This document shows, in pieces, positions 10,574-18,359 of a stretch of 64,000 bases of DNA (the stretch's first letter is position 1; the number at the start of each line of letters is the position of its first letter). The DNA lies in assembly GCF_002261215.1 (NCBI RefSeq), contig NZ_NEVS01000004.1, positions 1,984,001 to 2,048,000 of the forward strand, given 5' to 3'. The notes beneath the pieces are model-generated. The model did no database searches and had not been told where the DNA came from. It was given only the letters and a program-made list of their open reading frames with translations. Source of the DNA: Bordetella genomosp. 11. Its GTDB lineage: Bacteria; Pseudomonadota; Gammaproteobacteria; Burkholderiales; Burkholderiaceae_B. Made by a program: the position numbers and the translations under genes.

Positions 10574-10711
10574 ATGAAGAAGCTCTTTGCGGTCTTGGCG
10601 GTAACCAGTACGTTGAGCGGCTGCGTGGTGGTGCCGGCGCGCCCGGCCTATTACCATCCCCGGCCGGCGCCGGTGTATTACTACCCCGCGCCCTACTACT
10701 ACCACTATTGA
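10574..10711 (+). CDS. Small tyrosine/proline-rich lipoprotein
   Basis: A 45-residue protein starting MKKLFAVLAVTSTLSGC, a lipoprotein signal with lipobox LSGC (cysteine at residue 17). The mature part is about 28 residues of Tyr, Pro and His (HPRPAPVYYYPAPYYYHY). AGGAG 6 bases before the ATG supports the start. Nothing identifies a function; similar tiny YP-rich lipoproteins are common in this group. The next gene, 28 bases on, encodes a secreted Tyr/Trp-rich protein, so the two may form one envelope-related unit. Confidence 0.7.
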   Translation: MKKLFAVLAVTSTLSGCVVVPARPAYYHPRPAPVYYYPAPYYYHY

Positions 10712-10739
10712 CAGGACGCGTGAGCGATGTGGAGGCCTT

Positions 10740-12770
10740 ATGGACGCGATCTACCCTTCGCGCATCGGCCGTCTGACAATCGGAGCGTTGCTGGTTGCGG
10801 CCGGCATGTCAGGCATGACGCCGTTGCGCGCGCAAACCAGCTATCCGCCGTCGGTGCCGTCGACCGGCTCGACGATTCCGGCTCCGCCGCAGGCGCCGCA
10901 GGCGCCCGTGTACCAGCAACAGGCACCGGCATATCCGGATAGCGGCGCGTATCCGGCCGGCCAGGCCGGCGTGGCCTATCCGCAGAACTTTCCCGGCCAG
11001 GACGTCCCCACGCAGGACATGGCGGCCGCCCCCGATCCTTCGCAGGCCCAGGCCGAGCCCGCCGATGACGCCGGCGCGGACCCGGCCGATGCCAATCTGG
11101 CAACGCTGGATACGTCGTCCCAGGCGCCGCCGCCGCTACCGGAATATGACCAGCCGCCGGCTCCCGGCGACGGCTACATCTGGGTGCCCGGCTACTGGGC
11201 GCGCAACGCATACGGCTTCTATTGGATTCCCGGCGCATGGATGCTCGCTCCCTACGTCGGCGCCCTGTGGACGCCGGGCTACTGGGTATACGTCGCGCCC
11301 GTCTACCGCTGGCGAAGCGGCTACTGGGGGCCGCACGTCGGCTACTACGGCGGCATCAACTACGGCTTCGGCTATGTCGGCCGGGGTTACGTCGGCGGCT
11401 ATTGGCGCGACCGGCATTTCTATTACAACCGCGACGTCACGCGCGTCATCTCCGGCCGCTCGCGCTACGTCTACAGCCACCCCGTGGCAGTAGACAAGCC
11501 GGGGGGGCCGCGCGTGAGCTACTACGGCGGGCCGGGCGGACTGCGGCGCGGACCCGATGCGCGCGAACAGGCCGCGCTACACGAACGGCATTCGCCGCCG
11601 CTGCGCCTGCAGACCGACCTGGCGCGCAATGCGGGGCGGGACAGGCAACAGTACGCGTCCATGAACCAGGGCCGGCCGCCCAGGGCGGCGCTGGCCCATC
11701 CCGCCGGCAGCGCGGAAAACCATTGGGACCATGCCAGGGCGAACCGGGATCAAGCTGCAAGCGGCCGTCGGCCGGTCGACGGGTGGCCGGGCAGGAAAGA
11801 CCAGGCCCGTCAAATGGAAACGCAGCAACGGCAACTGGACCAGCGCCTGCAAAGCCAGACGCAGCAAGCGGGCGAACAGCGCCGGCAATTGCGGCAGCGC
11901 GTCGACCAGCGGCCTGGCGTCGACGGCGGACAGCGACCGCCCCAGCCCGGCGCATCCCAGCCCGAGCACATGGCGCAAAGCGGGCCGGCATTCCCGCGGC
12001 AACTGCAGCAACAACAGCAGTCGCAGCAACAACAGCTTCGGCTGCAGCAGCAGCTCCAACAGCAGCAGTTGCAGCAGCGTGGCGAACAACAGCAACTGCA
12101 ACAGCGCCAGCTTCAACAACCGCCGCTGGCCCCTCGGTCCGGACAACCGCTTCCCGACCCGCAATACCAGCAGCAACTGCGGCAGCAACAACAGCGCCAA
12201 CAACAGCAGCTGGAACAGCAGCAGTCGCAACAACGGCAGCAATTGCAGCAACAGCAGTTCCAGCAGCGGCAGCAGCAGCAATTCGACCAGCGCCAACAAC
12301 TGCAACGCGACCAGTATCGACAGCAACAGCAGGACCAATTGCAGCAACGGCAGCAATTCCAGCAACAGCAGTTCCGTCAGCAGCAATTGCAACAGGAACG
12401 GCAACAGCAGCAGTTCCGCCAGCAACAGCTGCAGCAGCAGCAACAACAGCAGCAGTATCGCCAGCAACTGCAGCGCACCAATCAGCGCGAAGGCGACGCG
12501 CGGCAACAGATGGTGCGCCAGGAATACTATCGACGCCAACAGGCGGTATCCCAACAGCTGACACTGCAGCATCGCGAACTCCAGCAGCAGGAGCGCTTGC
12601 GTCAACGCGAACAGCACCAGTCGCAACAGCAGTGGCAAACGCAGCGCCAGCAGGTGCAGCGCGATATCGCACGGCACGACAACGCGCAGCGTCGCGAGAT
12701 ACGCGGCAATCCGGCGCGGCAGGCGCCGGATCGGAGTTACCCTCGACAGGCACGCCCGTCGCAGCGCTGA
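10740..12770 (+). CDS. Secreted YxWxPGYW-repeat protein with a long glutamine-rich tail
   Basis: A 676-residue exported protein. Residues 1 to about 31 are a signal peptide (ends PLRA). Residues 32-140 are Pro/Gln/Ala-rich. Residues about 146-196 hold YIWVPGYW, YWIPGAW, LWTPGYW and WRSGYWGP, the YXWGXW repeat seen in BcpO-related proteins, followed by a Gly/Tyr patch (about 198-232). From about residue 355 to 650 the sequence is dominated by Gln with scattered Arg and Leu. GGAGG five bases before the ATG fixes the start. Function unknown; an envelope or matrix role is only a guess. The tail is far longer than the repeat domain needs. Confidence 0.8.
   Translation: MDAIYPSRIGRLTIGALLVAAGMSGMTPLRAQTSYPPSVPSTGSTIPAPPQAPQAPVYQQQAPAYPDSGAYPAGQAGVAYPQNFPGQDVPTQDMAAAPDPSQAQAEPADDAGADPADANLATLDTSSQAPPPLPEYDQPPAPGDGYIWVPGYWARNAYGFYWIPGAWMLAPYVGALWTPGYWVYVAPVYRWRSGYWGPHVGYYGGINYGFGYVGRGYVGGYWRDRHFYYNRDVTRVISGRSRYVYSHPVAVDKPGGPRVSYYGGPGGLRRGPDAREQAALHERHSPPLRLQTDLARNAGRDRQQYASMNQGRPPRAALAHPAGSAENHWDHARANRDQAASGRRPVDGWPGRKDQARQMETQQRQLDQRLQSQTQQAGEQRRQLRQRVDQRPGVDGGQRPPQPGASQPEHMAQSGPAFPRQLQQQQQSQQQQLRLQQQLQQQQLQQRGEQQQLQQRQLQQPPLAPRSGQPLPDPQYQQQLRQQQQRQQQQLEQQQSQQRQQLQQQQFQQRQQQQFDQRQQLQRDQYRQQQQDQLQQRQQFQQQQFRQQQLQQERQQQQFRQQQLQQQQQQQQYRQQLQRTNQREGDARQQMVRQEYYRRQQAVSQQLTLQHRELQQQERLRQREQHQSQQQWQTQRQQVQRDIARHDNAQRREIRGNPARQAPDRSYPRQARPSQR
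11814..12663 (+). repeat. CAG/CAA-rich low-complexity tract
   Basis: Within the tail of the YxWxPGYW protein, CAG and CAA codons alternate irregularly for about 850 bases. The tract leaves other frames open (Ser/Asn-rich and Ala/Thr-rich on the plus strand, Leu-rich on the minus strand), which are by-products of the triplet repeat and not genes. Mixed codons rather than pure CAG suggest the tract is old or selected against slippage. Confidence 0.75.
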
Positions 12771-12875
12771 AGCGTCGTACCCCGCACGGTCTGATTTCGA
12801 CCTTGCAGGCAAGGGAATACCTTACATGCCCTCATCCGGCACATCGGATGGGAACACGACGCGGCGCGATGCCCG

Positions 12876-13229
12876 CTATTCGGGCAGAATCTCGTGGACC
12901 AGTTCGGCGGGGCGGCACAGGCGCGCCCCTTTGGACGTAACGACGAAAGGCCGGTTGATCAGGATGGGATGCTCGACCATGGCGTCCAGCAGGCGCTCGT
13001 CGTCGACATCGGCCGCATCCAGCCCCAGTTCCTGGTAGATCGGTTCTTTGGCGCGAACGGCATCCCGCACGCTCAAGCCCGCCTGCGCGATCAAGCCCTT
13101 CAAGGTATCGCGCGATGGGGGTGTTTTCAGGTATTCGATGACGGTAGGCGTGACGCCGGCTTCATGCAGCGCTTCCAGCACGGTTCGGGACGTGCCGCAG
13201 CGCGGATTGTGATAGATGGTGGTAGGCAT
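12876..13229 (-). CDS. arsC: Arsenate reductase, glutaredoxin-dependent type
   Basis: A 117-residue thioredoxin-fold protein of the ArsC/Spx family. The catalytic motif YHNPRCGTSRT puts the active cysteine near residue 10, and the later arginines (RAKEP, NRPFVVT, RLCRP) match the ArsC anion site. It would reduce arsenate to arsenite using glutathione and glutaredoxin. There are no arsB, acr3 or arsR genes next to it, so it may be a housekeeping YfgD/ArsC-like reductase rather than part of an ars operon. The start is at MPTTIYHNP, matching family length. Confidence 0.85.
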   Translation of the reverse strand: MPTTIYHNPRCGTSRTVLEALHEAGVTPTVIEYLKTPPSRDTLKGLIAQAGLSVRDAVRAKEPIYQELGLDAADVDDERLLDAMVEHPILINRPFVVTSKGARLCRPAELVHEILPE

Positions 13230-13373
13230 GGCGGGACCTGTACATACGAATGCGCGCCGTGGCGCGGGGCGCAAAGTCTACTCCGCGCTTGCGGCCGCTG
13301 CCAGGGGGCAGCCGGCACGGGAAGCAGCCTCGCCCCGGCTCGCGCCCGACGCGGCATGGGCCCTGGATAGCGC

Positions 13374-14819
13374 CTAGTTGAATGGCCAGACAGTAGGGTT
13401 GGTACCGGGTGGTACCGATGGCCTAAGCCAACTGGAAGGTGTCGCCGAAAACCGCGCGGCATGGCGGACGGCGGCAAGCTTGCCGAAGCCCGATGCGCTT
13501 TCCTCCAGGTAGCCGTCCAGCGCCGGCATCGGGCAGGTCAGTCCGTTCGGCACGCGCGGCAGGCTCCTGAGCCAGCGCGCCGTCTGCGCCAGCGATACGC
13601 GGACATGCCAACTACCGCCTTCGGTCGCTTGCCGCGCCAGGGCCGCTTGCGCGCCGAAGGCCATCAAGTAGCCGCTGGCGTAGTCCAATATCTGAACCGG
13701 CAACGGCCGCGGCGCTTCCTGGCCCGCGGCCTGCGCTTCCGCGTGGTTGAAGCCGCTGGCGGTCTGCACCAGCGAATCGAAACCGCGACGCCGCGCCCAG
13801 GGCCCGACATGGCCATAGGCGGACAAAGAGACATAGACGATGCCGGGGCGCAAACGCGCGACGTCTTCCGGACCGAAGCCCTGCGCCTCCAGCGCGCCCG
13901 GACGATAGCCCTGCACGAACACATGGGCGCTGCGCAGCAGATTGCCCAAGGTGATGCGGCCGCTTGCCGTATCCAGATCCGCCAGCACCGAAAGCTTGCC
14001 ACGGCTGGTTTCCGCGATGGCGTTGATATTCGGCAGGTTGGGAGAATTCAGGAGCATCACGTCCGCGCCGTAGGCGGCGAGCGTGCGCCCGCACACGGGT
14101 CCCGCGATGATGCGGGTCAAATCCAGCACGCGTATGTCCTGCAGCGGACGGTCCTGGCCATAGCGCGGCAAGGGACGCGCCGGCGCATCGCCAATGCGCT
14201 CCAGGCAGACCAGCGGCAGCTGCGACACGGCGATGCCCTGCGGATGGCGGTCCCATTCGTCGAAGGTACGCAAGGCCGCGACGACCAGGCCCGCATCGGC
14301 GGCGGCCTGTTCGAATTCCAGCGCTTTCCATCGCGACAGCGCACGCTCGACCGCGCGCCGTTCGACGGTTGCGCCGGTCGGGCAACCGAGCAACGCAAGC
14401 GCGCCGTCGCGATGGTGCGCGAAATTCGCGTGTATGCGAACCCAGTTGCCGTCGCCGCAGCGGTAGACCCCGGTGATCTTGTCCCAGCTGTTCGGCTGCA
14501 CGCCGTCGACGGTGAAATACCCGCGCGTTTCCTGCGCCGCATGCCGCATATCGACGGAAACGCGCTGGCGCCGGCCGCCGCGCATATGCCAGATTTCACC
14601 CGCGGCGAGGGCCGCGGCGCCCATGCTGCACTGCGCGGCCATACCGACGGAAAAGGAAGATGGAAGAACGGGATCCGCGCCTGGCAGATCGATATAGCCA
14701 AGCGCCTCTTCCGGCATATCGACCACCTGCCATAAGGCGCTCAGCGCGCCATGCGCCGACTTACGGCTGGAGGAAGCCCCTCTGAAGAAGGGCGGACGTA
14801 GATCCATCAAATATCCCAT
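13374..14819 (-). CDS. CaiB/BaiF class III CoA-transferase, extended two-part form
   Basis: A 481-residue protein. The second half (from about residue 228) is a normal CaiB start: DIRVLDLTRIIAGPVCGRTL, then YVSLSAYGHVGPWARR and QILDYASGYL, whose aspartate is the likely catalytic residue. The first 225 residues lack this start but resemble the CaiB middle and C-terminal parts (GRRQRVSVDMRHAA, DGNWVRIHANF, FDEWDRHPQG). So the protein looks like one and a half CaiB units in tandem. Class III enzymes move CoA between acyl-CoA and a carboxylate; the substrate is unknown. ATG at 14819 or 14807 could be the start. It is not in an operon. Confidence 0.82.
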   Translation of the reverse strand: MGYLMDLRPPFFRGASSSRKSAHGALSALWQVVDMPEEALGYIDLPGADPVLPSSFSVGMAAQCSMGAAALAAGEIWHMRGGRRQRVSVDMRHAAQETRGYFTVDGVQPNSWDKITGVYRCGDGNWVRIHANFAHHRDGALALLGCPTGATVERRAVERALSRWKALEFEQAAADAGLVVAALRTFDEWDRHPQGIAVSQLPLVCLERIGDAPARPLPRYGQDRPLQDIRVLDLTRIIAGPVCGRTLAAYGADVMLLNSPNLPNINAIAETSRGKLSVLADLDTASGRITLGNLLRSAHVFVQGYRPGALEAQGFGPEDVARLRPGIVYVSLSAYGHVGPWARRRGFDSLVQTASGFNHAEAQAAGQEAPRPLPVQILDYASGYLMAFGAQAALARQATEGGSWHVRVSLAQTARWLRSLPRVPNGLTCPMPALDGYLEESASGFGKLAAVRHAARFSATPSSWLRPSVPPGTNPTVWPFN

Positions 14820-15246
14820 TGCGGCTGGCCGTACTTATCCCAGCGCATTACAAATCTTCGACAAGGAGAGCGTCAACATAGTACGGGCAGGCGCGTGTTT
14901 CACGGTTTGACCGCCCTGGGGCAAGGTGGCCGCCGCCAGCGAGGGATGGCGATTGTTCGCAGCCATTGAGCGGTCACATCTATTTTCGTTTTGCATCTCA
15001 AACCTACGCCGCCAGCACGACGCCTGTGACGCGCTTCCAACACTTCGAGCGCGTATGCGTGAGGCATTGCAAGGCCTTCGGCACCTCAGGGAAATAGAGT
15101 GAAAAAAAACGCAATAGGCCTGACGCGCGTGACGGGACAGGGCCGCGCGGCGCCGGCCAGGATCGGCAGGCTGTCTTCCAGGCATTCCCGGGCGCCACGG
15201 CCCGGGCCTCGCAAACGTGATGATGCGACGGGCGGATGGCGGCGGA
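14820..15246. other. 427-base gap with no recognisable gene
   Basis: Between the CoA-transferase start and the TPR gene stop. The frames open here have no ribosome site and low-information composition. I see no tRNA, no strong hairpin with a T-tract and no repeat. It must contain the promoter of the CoA-transferase and the 3' end of the TPR transcript. Confidence 0.5.
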
Positions 15247-15567
15247 TCAGCGCTCCAGCCGCCGCAGGAACACCGCGACTTCCTTGACGACCTGCGCGTC
15301 GCCGTGCGCTTGCGCGACGGCCGTCGCGCGTTGCCATGCCTCTCGCGCGCCATCGCTGTCCTGCCTGCCCAGGCGTGCCTTGCCCAGCCATTTCCATGCA
15401 ACCGAATAGTCGGGGTCGTAGGCCACAGAGGTCTCCAGGTGCTCGCACGCCTTGTCGAAATTGCCGGCCTCCGCGTAGGCCTTGCCCAGCGTATATCGCA
15501 ATAGTTTGTCGTCGCGGCCCGAGGCCAGCATGGCCTCGAGGCGTTCGGTCATCGATCCCGCCGTCAT
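15247..15567 (-). CDS. Small TPR-repeat protein
   Basis: A 106-residue cytoplasmic protein made of two to three tetratricopeptide repeats: LLRYTLGKAYAEAGNFDKAC (residues about 20-40), SVAWKWLGKARLGRQDSDGA (about 50-72) and a last helical pair. TPRs bind peptides or partner proteins; the partner is unknown. The start is set by AGGAGG six bases before the ATG, so the open stretch upstream is not coding. It is divergent from the glutathione peroxidase gene. Confidence 0.8.
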   Translation of the reverse strand: MTAGSMTERLEAMLASGRDDKLLRYTLGKAYAEAGNFDKACEHLETSVAYDPDYSVAWKWLGKARLGRQDSDGAREAWQRATAVAQAHGDAQVVKEVAVFLRRLER

Positions 15568-15763
15568 CGCATCCTCCTCTTGCTTTGATGGAACGATACC
15601 TCTTTCCGACCCGCGCCCGCACAGTCCGGCTTCGACGCCGTGCCGCGCGGAGCGACGTTGGCGATGCACCGCGGAGAGGAACGTCGAGGATGTTCCGGGC
15701 TGCGGCAACGGCGCCGTCTACAATGCAGGCCTTACCCGCATGACGATAGAAGGCACGCGCGCC

Positions 15764-16249
15764 ATGACTTCCCTAGCCGATTTTTCGGCCGTCGACATCG
15801 ACGGCAAGCAGCGCCCGTTAAGCGAGTTCGCGGGCAGCGTGGTGCTGATCGTCAACGTGGCTTCGCGCTGCGGCTTCACGCCACAGTACGCCGGGCTCGA
15901 AGCCCTGTACCGCGCGCATTGCGACGCGGGCTTTACGATATTGGGCTTTCCCTGCGATCAGTTCCGCCACCAGGAGCCCGGTGACGAAGCGGAAATCAAG
16001 CGCTTCTGCGCGCTGCACTATGACGTGACGTTTCCCATGTTTGCCAAGATCGAGGTCAACGGCGATAACGCCCATCCCTTGTATCGATGGCTGAAACGGG
16101 AACGGCCGGGGCTGCTGGGTACGCAATCCATCAAATGGAATTTCACCAAGTTCCTGGTGGGGCGCGATGGACAACCGATCAGGCGGTACGGCCCCGCCGA
16201 CAAGCCCGGGGCAATCGCCCCGGCGGTCGTGGCGGCCTGCGCCGGCTAG
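15764..16249 (+). CDS. Glutathione peroxidase family thiol peroxidase
   Basis: A 161-residue peroxidase of the GPx family, the usual bacterial length. The catalytic cysteine lies in NVASRCGFTPQY (about residue 36), the glutamine-type motif FPCDQF follows, and KWNFTKFLV contains the conserved Trp-Asn pair. Bacterial members with Cys at the active site usually take electrons from thioredoxin rather than glutathione. I start at MTSLADF because it has AGAAGG ahead and gives family length; an ATG eight codons upstream (15740) is possible. No signal peptide, so cytoplasmic. Confidence 0.92.
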   Translation: MTSLADFSAVDIDGKQRPLSEFAGSVVLIVNVASRCGFTPQYAGLEALYRAHCDAGFTILGFPCDQFRHQEPGDEAEIKRFCALHYDVTFPMFAKIEVNGDNAHPLYRWLKRERPGLLGTQSIKWNFTKFLVGRDGQPIRRYGPADKPGAIAPAVVAACAG

Positions 16250-16370
16250 GGCCTGCCCGGGCCCCGCCGGCAAGCGGAACGTCGACGCGGTCCCGCGGAA
16301 CGCGGTCCGGAACTGCCCGGCATGGTCCGGGCCGCTGCCGTCCGCGGGGTTTCGCGTCGCCCGCCGCCGC

Positions 16371-17237
16371 TCATGAAATCATGCCGGCCCGGCGGGCCGT
16401 TTCCACCAGGCGCTCCGCGCCGGCAATGAAAGGCCCGTCCACCAGCTTGCCGTCCACCACGAACGCGCCCGTCCCTTTGGCCAGCTGCTCGCGTGCTGCC
16501 TGCACGACGCGCAGCGCGTGCGCCACGTCCTGTTCGTTGGGCATGAAGACTTCATTGGCCAGCGGCACCTGGGTCGGATGGATGCAGCTCTTGCCGGCGA
16601 AGCCCAGGTCACGCGCCGCCGCCGCGTCGGCGCGATAGCCGTCCGGATCCGCGATATTCACGAAAGCGCCGTCATAGGCATCGACACCCGCCTCCGCGGC
16701 CGCCAGGCGCACCTGCATGCGCACATGCTGCACCATGGCGGGATGGCCCTGGCGTATTCCCAGGGGCGCGAGCAGATCTCCAAAGCCGATCTGCAAGCCG
16801 GACACGCGGGCATGCGCGCATGCGATCTCCGCGGCGCGGCGCAGGCCGCGCGGGGATTCGATATTCGCCAGAATGCCGATCGGCCGCTGGATGCCGCGTT
16901 CGGCCTCCAGGCGCTGCAGCAGCTCGGCGGCCGCCACCACCGTATCGGGATCCTCCACCATCGGCAGATTCAGGACGCGCAGCGCCGGCCAGGCGACGGC
17001 CTCCACATCGGCGCGGAAATGCGGCGTGTCGATGCCATTGCAGCGCACGACAGCGACCTTGCCCTCCAGCGCCGGGGGCGCGGATTGCAGCCAGGCGGAC
17101 AGGGTCGCGCGCGCCTCGGCCTTGCGGCCCTCTTCCACCGCGTCCTCCAGATCCAGCGAGATTGCATCGGCGGCGCTGGCCAGCGCCTTGGCATAAAGCT
17201 CCGGACGCGATGCCGGGACGAAAAGTTTGCTGCGCAT
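16371..17237 (-). CDS. HpcH/HpaI-family CoA-ester lyase (CitE-like)
   Basis: A 288-residue TIM-barrel enzyme of the citrate-lyase-beta family. It begins MRSKLFVPASRPELYAKAL and has SLDLEDAV (metal-binding Glu/Asp), the substrate arginine region VVRCNG, ILANIESPRGL with the second metal ligand, and the C-terminal GKSCIHPTQV. Relatives cleave malyl-, citramalyl- or 3-hydroxy-acyl-CoA to acetyl-CoA or a keto acid. AAGGAG ahead of the ATG supports the start. It is transcribed away from the Bug receptor across a shared operator, and would finish the pathway that the CoA-transferase at 24.7-25.9 kb starts. Confidence 0.88.
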   Translation of the reverse strand: MRSKLFVPASRPELYAKALASAADAISLDLEDAVEEGRKAEARATLSAWLQSAPPALEGKVAVVRCNGIDTPHFRADVEAVAWPALRVLNLPMVEDPDTVVAAAELLQRLEAERGIQRPIGILANIESPRGLRRAAEIACAHARVSGLQIGFGDLLAPLGIRQGHPAMVQHVRMQVRLAAAEAGVDAYDGAFVNIADPDGYRADAAAARDLGFAGKSCIHPTQVPLANEVFMPNEQDVAHALRVVQAAREQLAKGTGAFVVDGKLVDGPFIAGAERLVETARRAGMIS

Positions 17238-17285
17238 GAAACCGTCTCCTTGCCTGGGGGAACCCTGGGTAAATACCAACTTTGC

Positions 17286-17320
17286 GAATTGTAGACAATT
17301 CACAATCTCCAGCATAGACT
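17286..17320 (+). promoter_or_regulatory. GntR-type operator and promoter, hpcH / Bug receptor divergent region
   Basis: GAATTGT-AG-ACAATTC (17286-17301) is a perfect 7+2+7 palindrome and fits the FadR-subfamily pattern TNGT-NN-ACNA. On the plus strand, TAGACA (17292-17297) is followed after 17 bases by TAGACT (17315-17320), a good -35/-10 pair for the Bug-receptor operon, so the operator covers the -35. On the minus strand TTGTCT and TATTTA, also 17 bases apart, could serve the lyase gene. The same 12-mer core recurs at 26040. Confidence 0.65.
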
Positions 17321-17375
17321 GCCTTTGCCCGCAAGCGCCAGCGAACGCACGTCGTCTCATTTGGGAGCGCCAGAT

Positions 17376-18347
17376 ATGATCCACCGCACGCTGAAATCCC
17401 TGTTCACGTTCATGGCGCTATGGGTGGCGCTGTGCGCCGCACCGGCGCACGCGGCGGACGCATGGCCGTCGCGCCCGATACGCATGATCGTGCCGTTCGC
17501 GCCGGGCGGCAGCAACGACGTCATTGCCCGCAAACTGTCCGAACGGCTCACGGCGCTGCTCGGCCAGTCCGTGGTGGTGGAAAACCGCGGCGGCGCGGGC
17601 GGCGTGATCGGGTCGAACGCCGTGGCGACGGCGGCCCCCGATGGCTACACCTTCCTGTTCGTGTCCGGTTCGCTGGCCACTACCGCGGCGGTGCAGAACA
17701 CGCCCTACGATCCGCTGACCGCCTTCACGGCGGTCTCGCGCGTGGCCACCGCGCCGTTCGTGATACTGACGCGCACGGGCTTTCCGGCCACCACCCTGCC
17801 CCAGCTGATCGCGTATGCGAAGGCCAATCCCGGCCAGATCAACTATGGCAGCGCCGGCCTGGGCGACAGCACGCAACTGGCCACCGAGCTGCTAAGCAAT
17901 ATCGCGGGCATCAAAATGCAGGCCGTGGGATACAACGGCATCGCGCCCGCGCAGCTGGACCTGCTGGCCGGCCGCCTGGACCTGATCATTACCACCATCG
18001 CCGCGATCCGCGGCACCGCCTCGGAAAAACTGCCGAAACTCGCCTTCACCACCGCGCAGCGCGATCCGGAATTCCCCGATATACCGACGGCCAGGGAGGC
18101 CGGCCTGGATTATGTGGTCGACGTCTGGTGGGGCGTATTCGCGCCACGCGACCTGCCCCCCACTATACTCACGCGAATGAACGGCGCCATCGCGCAGGTC
18201 GCCGCGGAGCCCGCCTTCGCGGCATTCCTCAAGACTTCCGGCGCGCAATCCACGCCGTCCTCGCCCGAGGCGTTGCAGGAAACGCTGGCGCGCGACCTGG
18301 CGCGCTGGACCGATACCGCCCGGCGCGCCGGCATACGCCCGAACTGA
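17376..18347 (+). CDS. Bug-family (tripartite tricarboxylate) periplasmic receptor
   Basis: A 323-residue exported protein. The signal peptide is residues 1-25 (ends PAHA), then WPSRPIRMIVPFAPGGSNDV, the classic start of a mature Bug protein, with AAPDGYTFLF and NYGSAGLGDSTQLA typical of the two-lobed fold. Bug receptors bind carboxylates or amides, sometimes without any linked TctAB permease, as here. GGGAG before the ATG fixes the start. It is the first gene of an operon with the amidase and GntR regulator, so its ligand is probably the pathway substrate or inducer. Confidence 0.92.
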   Translation: MIHRTLKSLFTFMALWVALCAAPAHAADAWPSRPIRMIVPFAPGGSNDVIARKLSERLTALLGQSVVVENRGGAGGVIGSNAVATAAPDGYTFLFVSGSLATTAAVQNTPYDPLTAFTAVSRVATAPFVILTRTGFPATTLPQLIAYAKANPGQINYGSAGLGDSTQLATELLSNIAGIKMQAVGYNGIAPAQLDLLAGRLDLIITTIAAIRGTASEKLPKLAFTTAQRDPEFPDIPTAREAGLDYVVDVWWGVFAPRDLPPTILTRMNGAIAQVAAEPAFAAFLKTSGAQSTPSSPEALQETLARDLARWTDTARRAGIRPN

Positions 18348-18359
18348 ATCCCTATCCCG

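Noticed and set aside
11222-12940. Other long open frames across the glutamine-rich tract on both strands
   Set aside because: They arise from the CAG/CAA repeat (Ser/Asn, Ala/Thr or Leu runs) and lack starts with ribosome sites.
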